DNA of 64,000 bases from Sphingomonas sp. 32-66-10 (GTDB lineage: Bacteria > Pseudomonadota > Alphaproteobacteria > Sphingomonadales > Sphingomonadaceae): positions 17,774 to 81,773 of the forward strand of contig NCEF01000006.1 of assembly GCA_002280565.1 (NCBI GenBank). Reading direction: 5' to 3'. A model generated the notes under the pieces. The model did no database searches, was not told the DNA's origin, and saw only the letters and a program-made list of their open reading frames with translations. The translations under genes were made by a program, and so were the position numbers. Below are positions 1-9,959 of this stretch, one piece after another; position 1 is the stretch's first letter; each line of letters opens with the position of its first letter.

Positions 1-257
1 ATGTCGGCACCTTCACCGACGGCGCCGAATTCGACAGCTCGGTCAAGCGCGGCCAGCCCGCCACCTTCCCGCTAAACCGCGTCATCCGCGGCTGGACCGA
101 GGGCGTCCAGCTGATGGGTGTGGGCGACACGGTCGAATTCGCGATTCCCTCCGAGATCGCCTACGGCCCCAACGGCCGCGGCCCGATCCCGGGCGGCGCG
201 ACGCTGCTGTTCACGGTGGAACTGCTGGGGATTGAGGGGGCGGGGACCGCCGAGTAA
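1..257 (+). CDS. FKBP-type peptidyl-prolyl cis-trans isomerase, C-terminal part
   Basis: The open frame runs in from before the window and ends at TAA 255-257, giving 84 residues of the FKBP fold. The stretches VIRGWTEGVQLM and SEIAYGPNGRGPIPGGATL are the conserved active-site and C-terminal strands of FKBP-type prolyl isomerases, which catalyse cis-trans isomerisation of Xaa-Pro bonds during protein folding. The gene ends normally (ELLGI plus a short tail). Because the N-terminus lies outside the window, a periplasmic or membrane-anchored form cannot be judged. Confidence 0.9.
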   Translation, partial: VGTFTDGAEFDSSVKRGQPATFPLNRVIRGWTEGVQLMGVGDTVEFAIPSEIAYGPNGRGPIPGGATLLFTVELLGIEGAGTAE

Positions 258-268
258 CCGCAACACCC

Positions 269-369
269 ATCGTCGCCCCGGGCTTGACCCGGGGCAGGGC
301 TGCCTTGGTGTGTGCGTGCAGAGTAGAAGAGCTAGAAGCCCCGCCCCAGGTCAAGCCCGGGGTGACGAT
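269..369. repeat. Inverted repeat with 30-nt arms
   Basis: Arm 269-298 and arm 340-369 are near-perfect reverse complements, each containing the core CCCCGGGCTTGAC. They lie between the convergent PPIase and SDR genes. The transcript could fold into a long hairpin that serves as a bidirectional terminator, although no T-run follows. The core looks like a small dispersed intergenic repeat rather than a protein-binding site. Confidence 0.7.
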
Positions 370-379
370 AAGGGAGGGA

Positions 380-1090
380 TCACCCCAACGCCTCGAACGC
401 CCCCGTCTCGAAATCCTCGCCCAGCATCGCGACGATCCGCGCCGCCACCTCTTCCGGCGGCTTGACGCTCTCGGGTGCCTCGCCCGGATAGGCGCGTGCG
501 CGCATCTTGGTCCGGGTCGCGCCCGGATCGAGCAGAGCCACGCGAACCTTGGTCAGGTTGCGCACCTCGTCGGCATAGCTCAGCAGCAAATTCTCGAACG
601 CCGCCTTGGTCGCACCGTACAGGCCCCAATAGGCGCGCGGCTGACGCCCGACCTTCGACGTCACGCCGATTACCCGCGCCGCGTCCGACTTGCGCAGCAA
701 CCCGTCGAATGCGCCGATCAGCGCCGCCTGCGCGCTGACGTTGAGCGCCAGCACCTTGGCCACTTCCTTGGGGTCGAACGCCGAAACCTGAGACAAGGTG
801 CCGAGCGCGGCGGCATTCAGTACCAGGATGTCGAGCTTGCCCCAGCGCTCCGCCACGGCGGCGGCGAGGCGCGGGATCGAATCCGTCTCGATCAGATCCA
901 TCGGCGCGATCGTCGCCGATCCGCCCGCTGCGAAGATCGCTTCCTCGACCTCTTCAAGGCCCCCGGCGGTGCGCGCGGTCAGCACGACATGCGCGCCCTG
1001 TGCCGCCAGTGCGATCGCCGTCGCCGCGCCAATCCCGCGGCTCGCGCCGGTGACGAGCGCGATGCGCCCGGCAAGTGCCTGTTCGGTCAT
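380..1090 (-). CDS. SDR family NAD(P)-dependent oxidoreductase
   Basis: A 236-residue classical short-chain dehydrogenase. The nucleotide-binding motif TGASRGIG is at residues 14-21 and the catalytic set is S145, Y158 and K162 (YGATK). The start is set at ATG 1090, because the longer frame upstream lies inside purF. It begins 4 nt after the purF stop, so the two are probably co-transcribed and translationally coupled. The substrate cannot be read from the sequence. Family members reduce or oxidise small carbonyl or alcohol compounds in the cytoplasm. Confidence 0.9.
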   Translation of the reverse strand: MTEQALAGRIALVTGASRGIGAATAIALAAQGAHVVLTARTAGGLEEVEEAIFAAGGSATIAPMDLIETDSIPRLAAAVAERWGKLDILVLNAAALGTLSQVSAFDPKEVAKVLALNVSAQAALIGAFDGLLRKSDAARVIGVTSKVGRQPRAYWGLYGATKAAFENLLLSYADEVRNLTKVRVALLDPGATRTKMRARAYPGEAPESVKPPEEVAARIVAMLGEDFETGAFEALG

Positions 1091-1094
1091 GCGA

Positions 1095-2546
1095 TCAACG
1101 CTTTTCGTCGAGCAGAGCGAGCTGGCCGACCGCCTGCTCGTCATGGTCGGTCAATTGGGTCGGATATTCGCCGGTGAAGCACGCGTCGCAATAACGTGGC
1201 AGCACGTCGCCGCGCTGCGCCTCGCCCAGCGCGCGATACAGGCCGTCGATCGACACGAACGCCAGGCTGTCGGCCTTGATGAACTTGGCCATCCCGGCCA
1301 CGTCATGCTGCGCGGCGAGCAGCTTGGAGCGCTCGGGCGTGTCGACGCCATAGAAACAGCTGTGCGTCGTCGGCGGGCTGGCTATGCGCATATGCACTTC
1401 CGCCGCGCCCGCTTCGCGCATCATCTCGACGATCTTCAGGCTGGTCGTCCCGCGCACGATCGAATCGTCGATCAGCACGACACGCTTGCCCTTGATCAGC
1501 GCGCGATTGGCATTGTGCTTGAGCTTGACGCCCAGCCGCCGCACTTCCGCGCTCGGCTGGATGAAGGTGCGGCCAACATAGTGCGAGCGGATGATGCCAA
1601 GCTCGAACGGAATGCCCGATTGCTGGGCATAGCCGATCGCGGCGGGCACGCCCGAATCCGGCACCGGGATCACCAGATCGGCATCGACCGGCGATTCGAT
1701 CGCCAGCTCGGCGCCGATGCCCTTGCGCACGGTATAGACCGACCGGTCCTGTGCGATCGAATCCGGGCGGCTGAAATAGACCCACTCGAAAATGCACGGG
1801 CGCGGCGCAATCGCGGTGAACGGGCGGATCGATCGCATCGCGCCGTCCTGCACGATCACCAGCTCGCCCGGCTCGACATCGCGGACATAGGTCGCACCGA
1901 CCACGTCGAGCGCCACCGTCTCGGACGCAAAGATAAAGCTGTCGCCCAGCCGTCCCATCACCAGCGGCCGGATGCCCAGCGGGTCGCGGCACGCGATCAT
2001 CCCCGCCGGCGTCATGCAGATCAGCGAATAGGCACCCTCGACCTGCTTGAGCGCATCGATGAACCGGTCGAGCAGATCCTTGTAGCCACTGGTCGCGACC
2101 AGATGGATGATGGTTTCGGTATCCGACGTCGACTGGAAGATCGAACCGCGCCGGATCAGCTCGCGGCGCAGATGCATCGCGTTGGAGATGTTGCCGTTAT
2201 GCGCCACCGCAAATCCGCCGCTCGCCAATTCGGCATAGAGCGGCTGGACGTTGCGCAGCGCGGTCTCACCCGTGGTCGAATAGCGGACATGGCCGCACGC
2301 CACGGTCCCGGCCAGCGCGCGGATCACCTCGTCGCGGTCGAAATTGCCCGCGACATGGCCCATCGCGCGGTGCGTGTGGAAGTTCGCCCCGTCAAAGCTG
2401 GTGATGCCGGCGGCCTCCTGCCCGCGATGCTGGAGTGCGTGCAGGCCCAGCGCAACGAGCGCAGCCGCGCCCTCCGCACCGGAAACACCGAATACGCCGC
2501 ACTCTTCGCGCAGCTTGTCGTCGTCAAATGGATGTGTGGTCAGCAT
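1095..2546 (-). CDS. purF: Amidophosphoribosyltransferase
   Basis: A 483-residue enzyme catalysing the first committed step of purine synthesis: PRPP + glutamine to 5-phosphoribosylamine. A short propeptide precedes Cys16 (EECGVFGV), the Ntn-type glutaminase nucleophile exposed by self-cleavage. The glutaminase domain carries CGHVRYSTTG and HNGNI. The C-terminal phosphoribosyltransferase domain carries the PRPP loop VVLIDDSIVRGTTS. The start at 2546 is chosen because MLTTHPFDDDK leads directly into the conserved propeptide and a GAAGGG ribosome site sits just upstream; the frame extends further but without family similarity. An SDR gene follows with a 4-nt gap. Confidence 0.97.
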   Translation of the reverse strand: MLTTHPFDDDKLREECGVFGVSGAEGAAALVALGLHALQHRGQEAAGITSFDGANFHTHRAMGHVAGNFDRDEVIRALAGTVACGHVRYSTTGETALRNVQPLYAELASGGFAVAHNGNISNAMHLRRELIRRGSIFQSTSDTETIIHLVATSGYKDLLDRFIDALKQVEGAYSLICMTPAGMIACRDPLGIRPLVMGRLGDSFIFASETVALDVVGATYVRDVEPGELVIVQDGAMRSIRPFTAIAPRPCIFEWVYFSRPDSIAQDRSVYTVRKGIGAELAIESPVDADLVIPVPDSGVPAAIGYAQQSGIPFELGIIRSHYVGRTFIQPSAEVRRLGVKLKHNANRALIKGKRVVLIDDSIVRGTTSLKIVEMMREAGAAEVHMRIASPPTTHSCFYGVDTPERSKLLAAQHDVAGMAKFIKADSLAFVSIDGLYRALGEAQRGDVLPRYCDACFTGEYPTQLTDHDEQAVGQLALLDEKR

Positions 2547-2679
2547 CGGCCCTTCGGGGGAGTCGTTGGTCGATGGCCGCGCATATAGGGGGCCGATCCG
2601 GCTTTGTCGCCTGTTTGTCACATCAAATCGGGGATCATTGTGTTTCTCCGTAGGTTGGTGGGGTGAAAGGAGACCGGCC

Positions 2680-2928
2680 ATGGCCAAGGATCACGGACCC
2701 CAGATCAAGGACGACACGCTCTACGAAGACCTGCGCAAGGACGGCGCCTCGAAGGAGAAAGCTGCGCGCATCGCCAACGCCAAGGCGGAAGGCTCGCTCG
2801 ATCACAAGGGCACACGGCTCGAGGATCGGACGAAAGAAGAGCTGTATGACGAGGCGAAGGAAATCGGCATCGAAGGCCGCTCGGACATGACCAAGGGCGA
2901 GCTGATCGACGCGATCCGGCCTCACTGA
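2680..2928 (+). CDS. Small Rho-N/SAP-like protein (DUF7218 type)
   Basis: An 82-residue, highly charged protein starting MAKDHGPQIKDDTLYEDLRK. It carries a basic helical middle part and a C-terminal stretch (about residues 49-80, TKEELYDEAKEIGIEGRSD to the end) that resembles the Rho-terminator N-terminal helix-extended-helix fold. Proteins of this type are often annotated as DUF7218 or Rho termination factor N-terminal domain proteins, and their role is unknown. The start is ATG 2680, preceded by GAAAGGAGA. It is divergent from purF and 146 nt upstream of katG on the same strand; nothing shows they share an operon. Confidence 0.85.
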   Translation: MAKDHGPQIKDDTLYEDLRKDGASKEKAARIANAKAEGSLDHKGTRLEDRTKEELYDEAKEIGIEGRSDMTKGELIDAIRPH

Positions 2929-3035
2929 ATTCCGACTCTGTTCGGCTCAATCGATGACTGAACGATGACATAATCGATTTCCTCACTCGCACTGACCGGT
3001 TTATCCCGTTTCCTACCCGCGCTGCGCTCCGATAG

Positions 3036-5276
<2,241 letters not shown>

Positions 5277-5290
5277 AGCCCCCTTCTTCC

Positions 5291-5331
5291 CCCCTCCCGC
5301 TTGCGGGAGGGGCCGGGGGAGGGCCTGTCCA
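5291..5331. repeat. GC-rich palindromic repeat, probable katG terminator
   Basis: CCCCTCCCGC (5291-5300), TT, then GCGGGAGGGG (5303-5312) forms a perfect 10-bp stem 15 nt after the katG stop. It is followed by GGGGGAGGGCCTGTCC. The same unit occurs twice more, in inverted orientation, upstream of mmsB (62188-62228 and 62257-62294), so this is a dispersed repeat that could also act as a terminator for katG and for the converging lysR. Confidence 0.75.
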
Positions 5332-5427
5332 CGCACGAAACGGCCGCGCCGGGACACCCCGCCGCGGCTGTTCTTGCGCTCTTGGTTTCGACAAATGGCC
5401 GCCGGTAGCCCGTTGCATCGAGTGATG

Positions 5428-6312
5428 TCAGTCAGCGACCATGCACGGCTTGAGGAGTTTGATGATCCAGTCGCGCACTATTTCAATGCGCAGGGGCAGA
5501 TGCTTGCGGCTCGAGTACAGGATCGTCATCTGCGACGTTGACGGTGGATAATCGGGCAGCACCTCGACCAGATCACCCGACTTCAAATGTTGCAGGGCGT
5601 CAAACCGCGGCAGACTGATCATGCCGAGGCCGGACAGGCCGGCCTGGATATATCCTTCGGTTGAATCCACGGCCACGCTCACGCGCATCCGCACTGGCGC
5701 GTCGCCGAACTCCAGCGTTGCCCACCCCCCTGCTTCGGGCTGTCCGTAGGAAATTGCGCGATGCGTCCGAAGGTCGGCGGGCGTTTCGGGAATGCCATTC
5801 CGGCGGAGATATTCGCGCGACGCGCAGTTCACGAACGACAGGTCGCACAATCGCCGACAAACCAGACTTGAATGGTCCAACGCGCCAACCCGAAGAACAA
5901 AGTCCAGCCCTTCCGATACGATGTCGAGACGCTCGTCAGAAATGCGCAGGTCGATCATCAGATCGGGATGATCATTCAGGAACTGCGATAGTGCCGGAAT
6001 CACGATGTGATGCGCGATCCGTCCCGGCATGCTTATTCGCACGCGGCCGGACACCCCCTTGCTGAACATCGTTTCCAACATCTGCGCTTCGTCGATCACG
6101 CTGCGCGCGCGTTCGGTGAGGCGAAGCCCTTCTTCGGTCGGGGATACCACGCGCGTCGTACGATGAAGCAGACGCGCGCCAATGCGGTTTTCCAGTCCGG
6201 AGATTATGGTGGACAGAGTGGACCGCGGTACCCCCAACCGTTCGGCTGCCGAGGTAAAATTTCCCGCGTCGATCACTGCGATCAGCGCTCGATACTCGCG
6301 TAATTGGTCCAT
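5428..6312 (-). CDS. LysR family transcriptional regulator
   Basis: A 294-residue LTTR. The N-terminal winged helix-turn-helix spans roughly residues 1-60 (FTSAAERLGVPRSTLSTIIS). A substrate-binding domain of the CrgA/DmlR-like subgroup follows, with GRVRISMPGRIAHHIVIPAL marking the start of the effector domain. It is transcribed away from the SDR gene at 6418 with a 105-nt shared promoter region, the usual arrangement for an LTTR controlling its divergent neighbour. The effector is unknown. Both genes look somewhat less GC-rich than the flanks, compatible with separate acquisition. Confidence 0.93.
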   Translation of the reverse strand: MDQLREYRALIAVIDAGNFTSAAERLGVPRSTLSTIISGLENRIGARLLHRTTRVVSPTEEGLRLTERARSVIDEAQMLETMFSKGVSGRVRISMPGRIAHHIVIPALSQFLNDHPDLMIDLRISDERLDIVSEGLDFVLRVGALDHSSLVCRRLCDLSFVNCASREYLRRNGIPETPADLRTHRAISYGQPEAGGWATLEFGDAPVRMRVSVAVDSTEGYIQAGLSGLGMISLPRFDALQHLKSGDLVEVLPDYPPSTSQMTILYSSRKHLPLRIEIVRDWIIKLLKPCMVAD

Positions 6313-6334
6313 TCATGTGCTATTGTTCGCAATT

Positions 6335-6348
6335 ATTGACAAGTCAAT
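6335..6348. promoter_or_regulatory. Inverted repeat in the LysR/SDR divergent promoter
   Basis: ATTGAC-AA-GTCAAT is a perfect 6-bp dyad in the 105-nt space between lysR and the SDR. It is the only clear dyad there, so it is the best candidate for the LysR operator. The TTGACA inside it could also serve as a -35 element reading toward the SDR. Binding is inferred from position only. Confidence 0.45.
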
Positions 6349-6417
6349 TCACGTGTTGGCCCATTATCTGCGGATTTGGAATCGCTAGATCGGGTGTGAC
6401 AAACAAGGAGTCGTGAC

Positions 6418-7191
6418 ATGACCGATCATTCGATAGCCGGAAAAACCGCCCTCATCGCAGGCGGTGGTAAGAATCTTGGTGGGCTGATCGCGCGCGAACT
6501 GGCGGCTGCCGGTGCAAGGGCCATTGCGATCCATTACAATGGCGACAGGACCAAAGCGGCTGCCGAAGAGACGGCGGAAGCCGTGCGGGCGTTGGGCGCG
6601 CAGGCCGCGATTTTCCAGGCGGATCTGACCACGGCGGCCGCCAACGCGCAGCTCTTTGCCGACGCGGAACGCGCCCTCGGTAAGATCAACATTGCGATCA
6701 ATACGGTTGGCATGGTGCTGAAAAAGCCGATCGTCGAGATATCCGAAGATGAGTATGATGTCATGGCGGCGGTCAACTCAAAGTCCGCCTTCTTCTTTCT
6801 CAAGGAAGCGGGAAAGAACATCAGCGACCATGGCAAGGTGCTCACCATCGTCACGTCATTGCTTGGGGCGTTCACGCCATTCTATTCGGTCTATGAAGGA
6901 TTGAAGGCGCCGGTCGAGCATTTCACCCGCGCAGCGTCCAAGGAATTTGGAGCGCGGGGGATTTCGGTGAATGCTATCGGACCCGGGCCGATGGATACCC
7001 CGTTCTTCTACGGTCAGGAGAGCGCGGATGCCCAAGCATACCACAAGGGCGCGGCGTCGCTCTCGGCCTATTCCAGGACAGGCCTGACCGACATTGAAGA
7101 CATTGTGCCTTGGGTAAAGTTGCTCGTGTCCAGTGGATGGTGGATGACTGGTCAGACCATCCTCGTAAATGGAGGTTACACAACGAAATGA
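6418..7191 (+). CDS. SDR family oxidoreductase, divergent from LysR
   Basis: A 257-residue classical SDR. The cofactor loop is AGGGKNLGG (residues 14-22), a variant of TGxxxGIG. The catalytic residues are S147, Y159 and K163 (YEGLK), and NGGYTTK is a typical SDR C-terminus. The usual NNAG is NTVG at 95-98, a known variation. AAGGAG lies upstream of ATG 6418. Its likely regulator is the divergent LysR. The substrate is not identifiable from sequence; the Rossmann-fold enzyme acts in the cytoplasm with NAD(P). Confidence 0.92.
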   Translation: MTDHSIAGKTALIAGGGKNLGGLIARELAAAGARAIAIHYNGDRTKAAAEETAEAVRALGAQAAIFQADLTTAAANAQLFADAERALGKINIAINTVGMVLKKPIVEISEDEYDVMAAVNSKSAFFFLKEAGKNISDHGKVLTIVTSLLGAFTPFYSVYEGLKAPVEHFTRAASKEFGARGISVNAIGPGPMDTPFFYGQESADAQAYHKGAASLSAYSRTGLTDIEDIVPWVKLLVSSGWWMTGQTILVNGGYTTK

Positions 7192-7236
7192 CCGGAGTAT
7201 CCCGACATTAGAAAGTAAGCGACCGCGGGGGGAACA

Positions 7237-8405
7237 ATGACCATGACGAAACTCATCGCCATCGTGGCCCCCCGCGATCCGGAGCAAGGCCACCGCGCGG
7301 CCACTCCTCTCGAACTGCTGTTCGATCTGGCTACGGTCATCGCCATCGCGGCGGCTGCAGCCGGCCTTCACCACGCGATTGCCGAGGCGCATGCGGGGGA
7401 GGGGATACCCAAATTCCTGCTCGCCTTCTTCGCAATCTGGTGGGCTTGGATGAACTACACCTGGTTTGCCTCGGCCTATGACAATGGCGACGCGGTGTTC
7501 CGTTTGGCTACCTTCACGATCATCGGCGGTGCGTTGACGATGGCGGCAGGGATCGCGCCGCTGTTCGATGCGGTCGATTTGTCGCTCGTCATCATCGGCT
7601 ATGTCATCATGGCCTTGCCCAGGCGTTTCTGTGGTTGCGCGCGGCACGTGGCGACCCGCAACGGCGATCGGCCAATCTGGCCTATGCGATCGGTCTTGTG
7701 ATGGTGCAGGCCTATTGGTTGGCGTTCATTGTGTTCCCCGTGCTGCGCGAGGCATATGTCGTGCCGTTCATCGTGATCGGCGTGCTCGCCGAACTGCTGG
7801 TGCCAGTGATTGCAGAGCGCATGGCCAACACGCCCTGGCATCGCGCGCATATTGAGGAGCGCTACGGCCTGCTCACCATCATCGTGCTGGGCGAAGTGCT
7901 GCTCGCGGCGATGCTGGCGCTGCGCACCGCCTATACCGGCGAATATAACATCGCCTTCGTCCACACCGCGATGTCGGCGGTGGTCGTGACCGGGGCGATG
8001 TGGTGGCTCTATTTCCCTGGCGGCAAGCATCTGCACAGCACGCAGCTGTCGGACGCGCTGCTATGGGGCTATGGCCACTTCCTGATCTTCGGATCGGTCG
8101 CCGCCGTTGGTGCGGGCTTTGCCGTGCTGGTCGATATCATCGCAGGCAAGGCCGCGGTCGGGATCGTTGTCGGCGACTATGCGGTCGGTATCCCGCTCGC
8201 GCTGTATTTGTTCGGCCTCTGGCTCGTGCGCGACCGGCATGTGTTGACCGGGTGGGGCCGTCACGTCCTGCTTGTGTTCGCCGTCGCGACCCTCGCTTCG
8301 CTGGCGATTCCGATCGTGCTCGAAGGGCTGGCGGCGTTGGCAGTCGGCGCTGTTGTCGCGCGGGAATTGGTGGTGCGCGTGAGCGTTGGCCGCCCGACGG
8401 GGTGA
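7237..8405 (+). pseudogene. ltrA: Low-temperature requirement A-like membrane protein, frameshifted
   Basis: The two halves of one LtrA-type protein are in different frames. The 5' part (from ATG 7237) encodes the family start TPLELLFDLATVIAIAAA and several membrane helices, then drifts into a non-membrane tail after YVIMAL. Homology resumes in the next frame with FLWLRAARGD and the remaining helices, ending at TGA 8403-8405. Adding one base near 7616-7617 (ttgccc to ttggccc) restores a continuous protein of about 389 residues, normal for the family. Either the gene is broken or the sequence has a one-base error. LtrA proteins are multi-pass membrane proteins of uncertain function. Confidence 0.85.
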
Positions 8406-8444
8406 CCGCTTTGCAGGTTCGCACGGCGGCGCTAACACCGCCGC

Positions 8445-8804
8445 ATGACCGACCCCCGCGATTCCACGCTCGAGCTGAACCCGAATTACGATGCCAACGG
8501 CCTGATCACCGCCGTCGCCACCCACGTTGTGACCGGCGAGCTGCTGATGCTCGCGCATATGAACGCCGATGCGCTGGCCAAAACGCTCGACACCGGCGAG
8601 GCGTGGTTCTGGTCGCGCAGCCGCCAGCGGCTGTGGAAAAAGGGTGAGAGCAGCGGCCACGTCCTGCGCGTGGTCGAGGCGCGGATCGACTGCGATCAGG
8701 ACGCGCTGTGGCTGAAGGTCGACCCCGCCGGCCCCGCCTGCCACACCGGCGAACCCAGCTGCTTCTTCCGCCGCATCGAAAACGGCAAGCTGGTGCGCGG
8801 GTGA
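8445..8804 (+). CDS. hisI: Phosphoribosyl-AMP cyclohydrolase
   Basis: A 119-residue monofunctional HisI that opens the adenine ring of phosphoribosyl-AMP, the third step of histidine synthesis. Diagnostic motifs are [17 protein letters not shown], the metal-binding DCDQDALWL and the Cys/His-containing [12 protein letters not shown]. There is no HisE fusion. The stop TGA 8802-8804 overlaps a GTG (8801) that opens the next frame. The gene is complete and of normal length; other his genes are not in the window. Confidence 0.96.
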   Translation: MTDPRDSTLELNPNYDANGLITAVATHVVTGELLMLAHMNADALAKTLDTGEAWFWSRSRQRLWKKGESSGHVLRVVEARIDCDQDALWLKVDPAGPACHTGEPSCFFRRIENGKLVRG

Positions 8805-9481
8805 GTGCAGGGGCGAGCCTCATTCCTCCCCCAGCTTGCTGGGGGAGGGGGACCGCCGCCGAAGGCGGTGGTGGAGGGGCCTCCCCGCAGAGGGCGGTCA
8901 GCATCTCGGCAAAATTCCGCCGTCTTCGCGGCGGCCCCTCTGTCAGCGCTACGCGCTGCCACCTCCCCCGTCGGGGGAGGAATTCCGCGATCCTCGCCAC
9001 CCTCCTCCTCGCCGCTTGCTCCGGCAGCGGGCCGCAGCCCGGCGCATCCCCCACGCCCCCCAGCCTCGAATCCGCCGCGATCGAACGCGGCCTTGTCCGC
9101 GATCCCAAGGCGAGCGACGTCACCGGCCTCTACGCCCGCGACACCGACCGGCTGTGCGTCGTGCCCGACGGCACCGCCTATCGCGTCGGCGCGTTCGTCG
9201 ATTATGGCGACAAGGTCAGCTGCACCGGCCGCGGCACCGCTGCCCGCTCCGGCTCGACCCTCGCGATCGAGTTGAAGGGGCGGAACGGCGAGACCTGCAG
9301 CTTCGACGCCAAGTTCGACGGCGACCGCATTACCTTCCCCGCCACCGTCCCCGATTCCTGCGCCAAACTCTGCGGCCCCCGCGCCAGCTTCGCCGCACTC
9401 GAAGTCGAGCGCCTCAGCGAATCCGCCGCCGAAGCCGAAGCGCTCAGAAGTGCCGAGGGAGTCCGGCTCTGCGGTAGTTGA
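8801..9481 (+). CDS. Putative lipoprotein, start obscured by a palindromic repeat
   Basis: The convincing part begins at about 8981: [16 protein letters not shown] is a lipoprotein signal with lipobox LAAC. An exported domain of about 150 residues follows ([16 protein letters not shown] and [16 protein letters not shown]), with several Cys and no family I recognise. No ATG, GTG or TTG exists in frame between the signal and GTG 8801, which overlaps the hisI stop. Using that GTG gives 226 residues with a 60-residue leader encoded by a palindromic repeat, which would bury the signal peptide. The original start was probably lost or displaced by repeat insertion, so the gene may be poorly expressed or use a non-standard start. 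Confidence 0.55.
   Translation: MSAGASLIPPPACWGRGTAAEGGGGGASPQRAVSISAKFRRLRGGPSVSATRCHLPRRGRNSAILATLLLAACSGSGPQPGASPTPPSLESAAIERGLVRDPKASDVTGLYARDTDRLCVVPDGTAYRVGAFVDYGDKVSCTGRGTAARSGSTLAIELKGRNGETCSFDAKFDGDRITFPATVPDSCAKLCGPRASFAALEVERLSESAAEAEALRSAEGVRLCGS
8824..8993. repeat. Composite palindromic repeat, copy 1
   Basis: About 170 nt, starting TCCTCCCCCAGC and ending GGGGGAGGAATT. It contains internal hairpins such as CCCCCAGC-ttg-CTGGGGG-like pairs and a CCGCCG/CGGCGG pair. It shares arm sequence (GGGGGACCGCCGCCG, GGTGGTGGAGGGGC), GCAGAGGGCGG and AAAATTCCGCC with copy 2 at 14657-14828. It sits between hisI and the lipoprotein coding sequence and covers the expected start region of the latter. 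No transposase or obvious target duplication is seen; it is a MITE- or REP-like element. Confidence 0.75.
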
Positions 9482-9493
9482 CGTTAACGTCAA
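9478..9493. promoter_or_regulatory. Perfect 16-bp palindrome, probable MerR operator
   Basis: TTGACGTTAACGTCAA is a perfect palindrome ending 20 nt before the merR ATG and overlapping the upstream lipoprotein stop. A matching dyad TTGACGGAAACGTCAA lies in front of the SDR at 24791. The form TTGACG-N4-CGTCAA resembles operators described for MerR-family LiuR-type regulators of acyl-CoA and branched-chain catabolism (recalled, not checked). TTGACG may double as a -35 box; TAAATC 17 nt later would place the transcript start at or next to the ATG, suggesting a leaderless message. Confidence 0.75.
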
Positions 9494-9513
9494 CCGGGCG
9501 TAAATCGACTCGC

Positions 9514-9945
9514 ATGGCAACGAAACTGAAAGCCGTCGCCAGCTTCGCCCCGATCGAGGCGCGGCCGGACAAGGAGAGCTTCTCGATCTCGGACCTGTGC
9601 GCCGAGTTCGAGGTCACCGCACGCGCGCTGCGCTTCTACGAAGATGAAGGGCTGATCAGCCCAGAGCGCCGCGGCCTGCAGCGCATCTACTCGCACCGCG
9701 ACCGCGCCCGGCTCGCCTGGATCCTGCGCGGCAAGCGCGTCGGCTTCAGCCTGGCCGAGATCCGCGAGATGATCGACCTCTACGACGTCGGCGACGACCG
9801 CCGCACCCAGCATCAGGTCACGCTCGACAAATGCCGCGCGCGCATCGAGCTGCTGGAGCGGCAAAAGGTCGACATCGACGCCGCCATTGCCGAACTCGAC
9901 GATTTCATCGCGGTCCTCGAAGGCCGCGCCGCACCGATCAAATAG
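9514..9945 (+). CDS. MerR family transcriptional regulator (LiuR-like)
   Basis: A 143-residue MerR protein: helix-turn-helix FSISDLCAEFEVTARALRFY, wing with EGLISPERRGLQRIYSHRD, then the long dimerisation helix (about residues 85-140). It lacks the Cys set of metal sensors, pointing to a small-molecule, probably acyl-CoA, effector. ATG 9514 is chosen; the longer frame would cross the palindromic operator at 9478-9493. The acyl-CoA dehydrogenase gene starts 14 nt after its stop, so the two form an operon that is probably autoregulated through that operator. The effector is inferred from context. Confidence 0.9.
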   Translation: MATKLKAVASFAPIEARPDKESFSISDLCAEFEVTARALRFYEDEGLISPERRGLQRIYSHRDRARLAWILRGKRVGFSLAEIREMIDLYDVGDDRRTQHQVTLDKCRARIELLERQKVDIDAAIAELDDFIAVLEGRAAPIK

Positions 9946-9959
9946 AACAGGATAGAGAG

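Noticed and set aside
5428-6312. LysR gene as OxyR controlling katG
   Set aside because: It lacks the OxyR redox Cys pattern in the effector domain and is divergently paired with an SDR, converging on katG.
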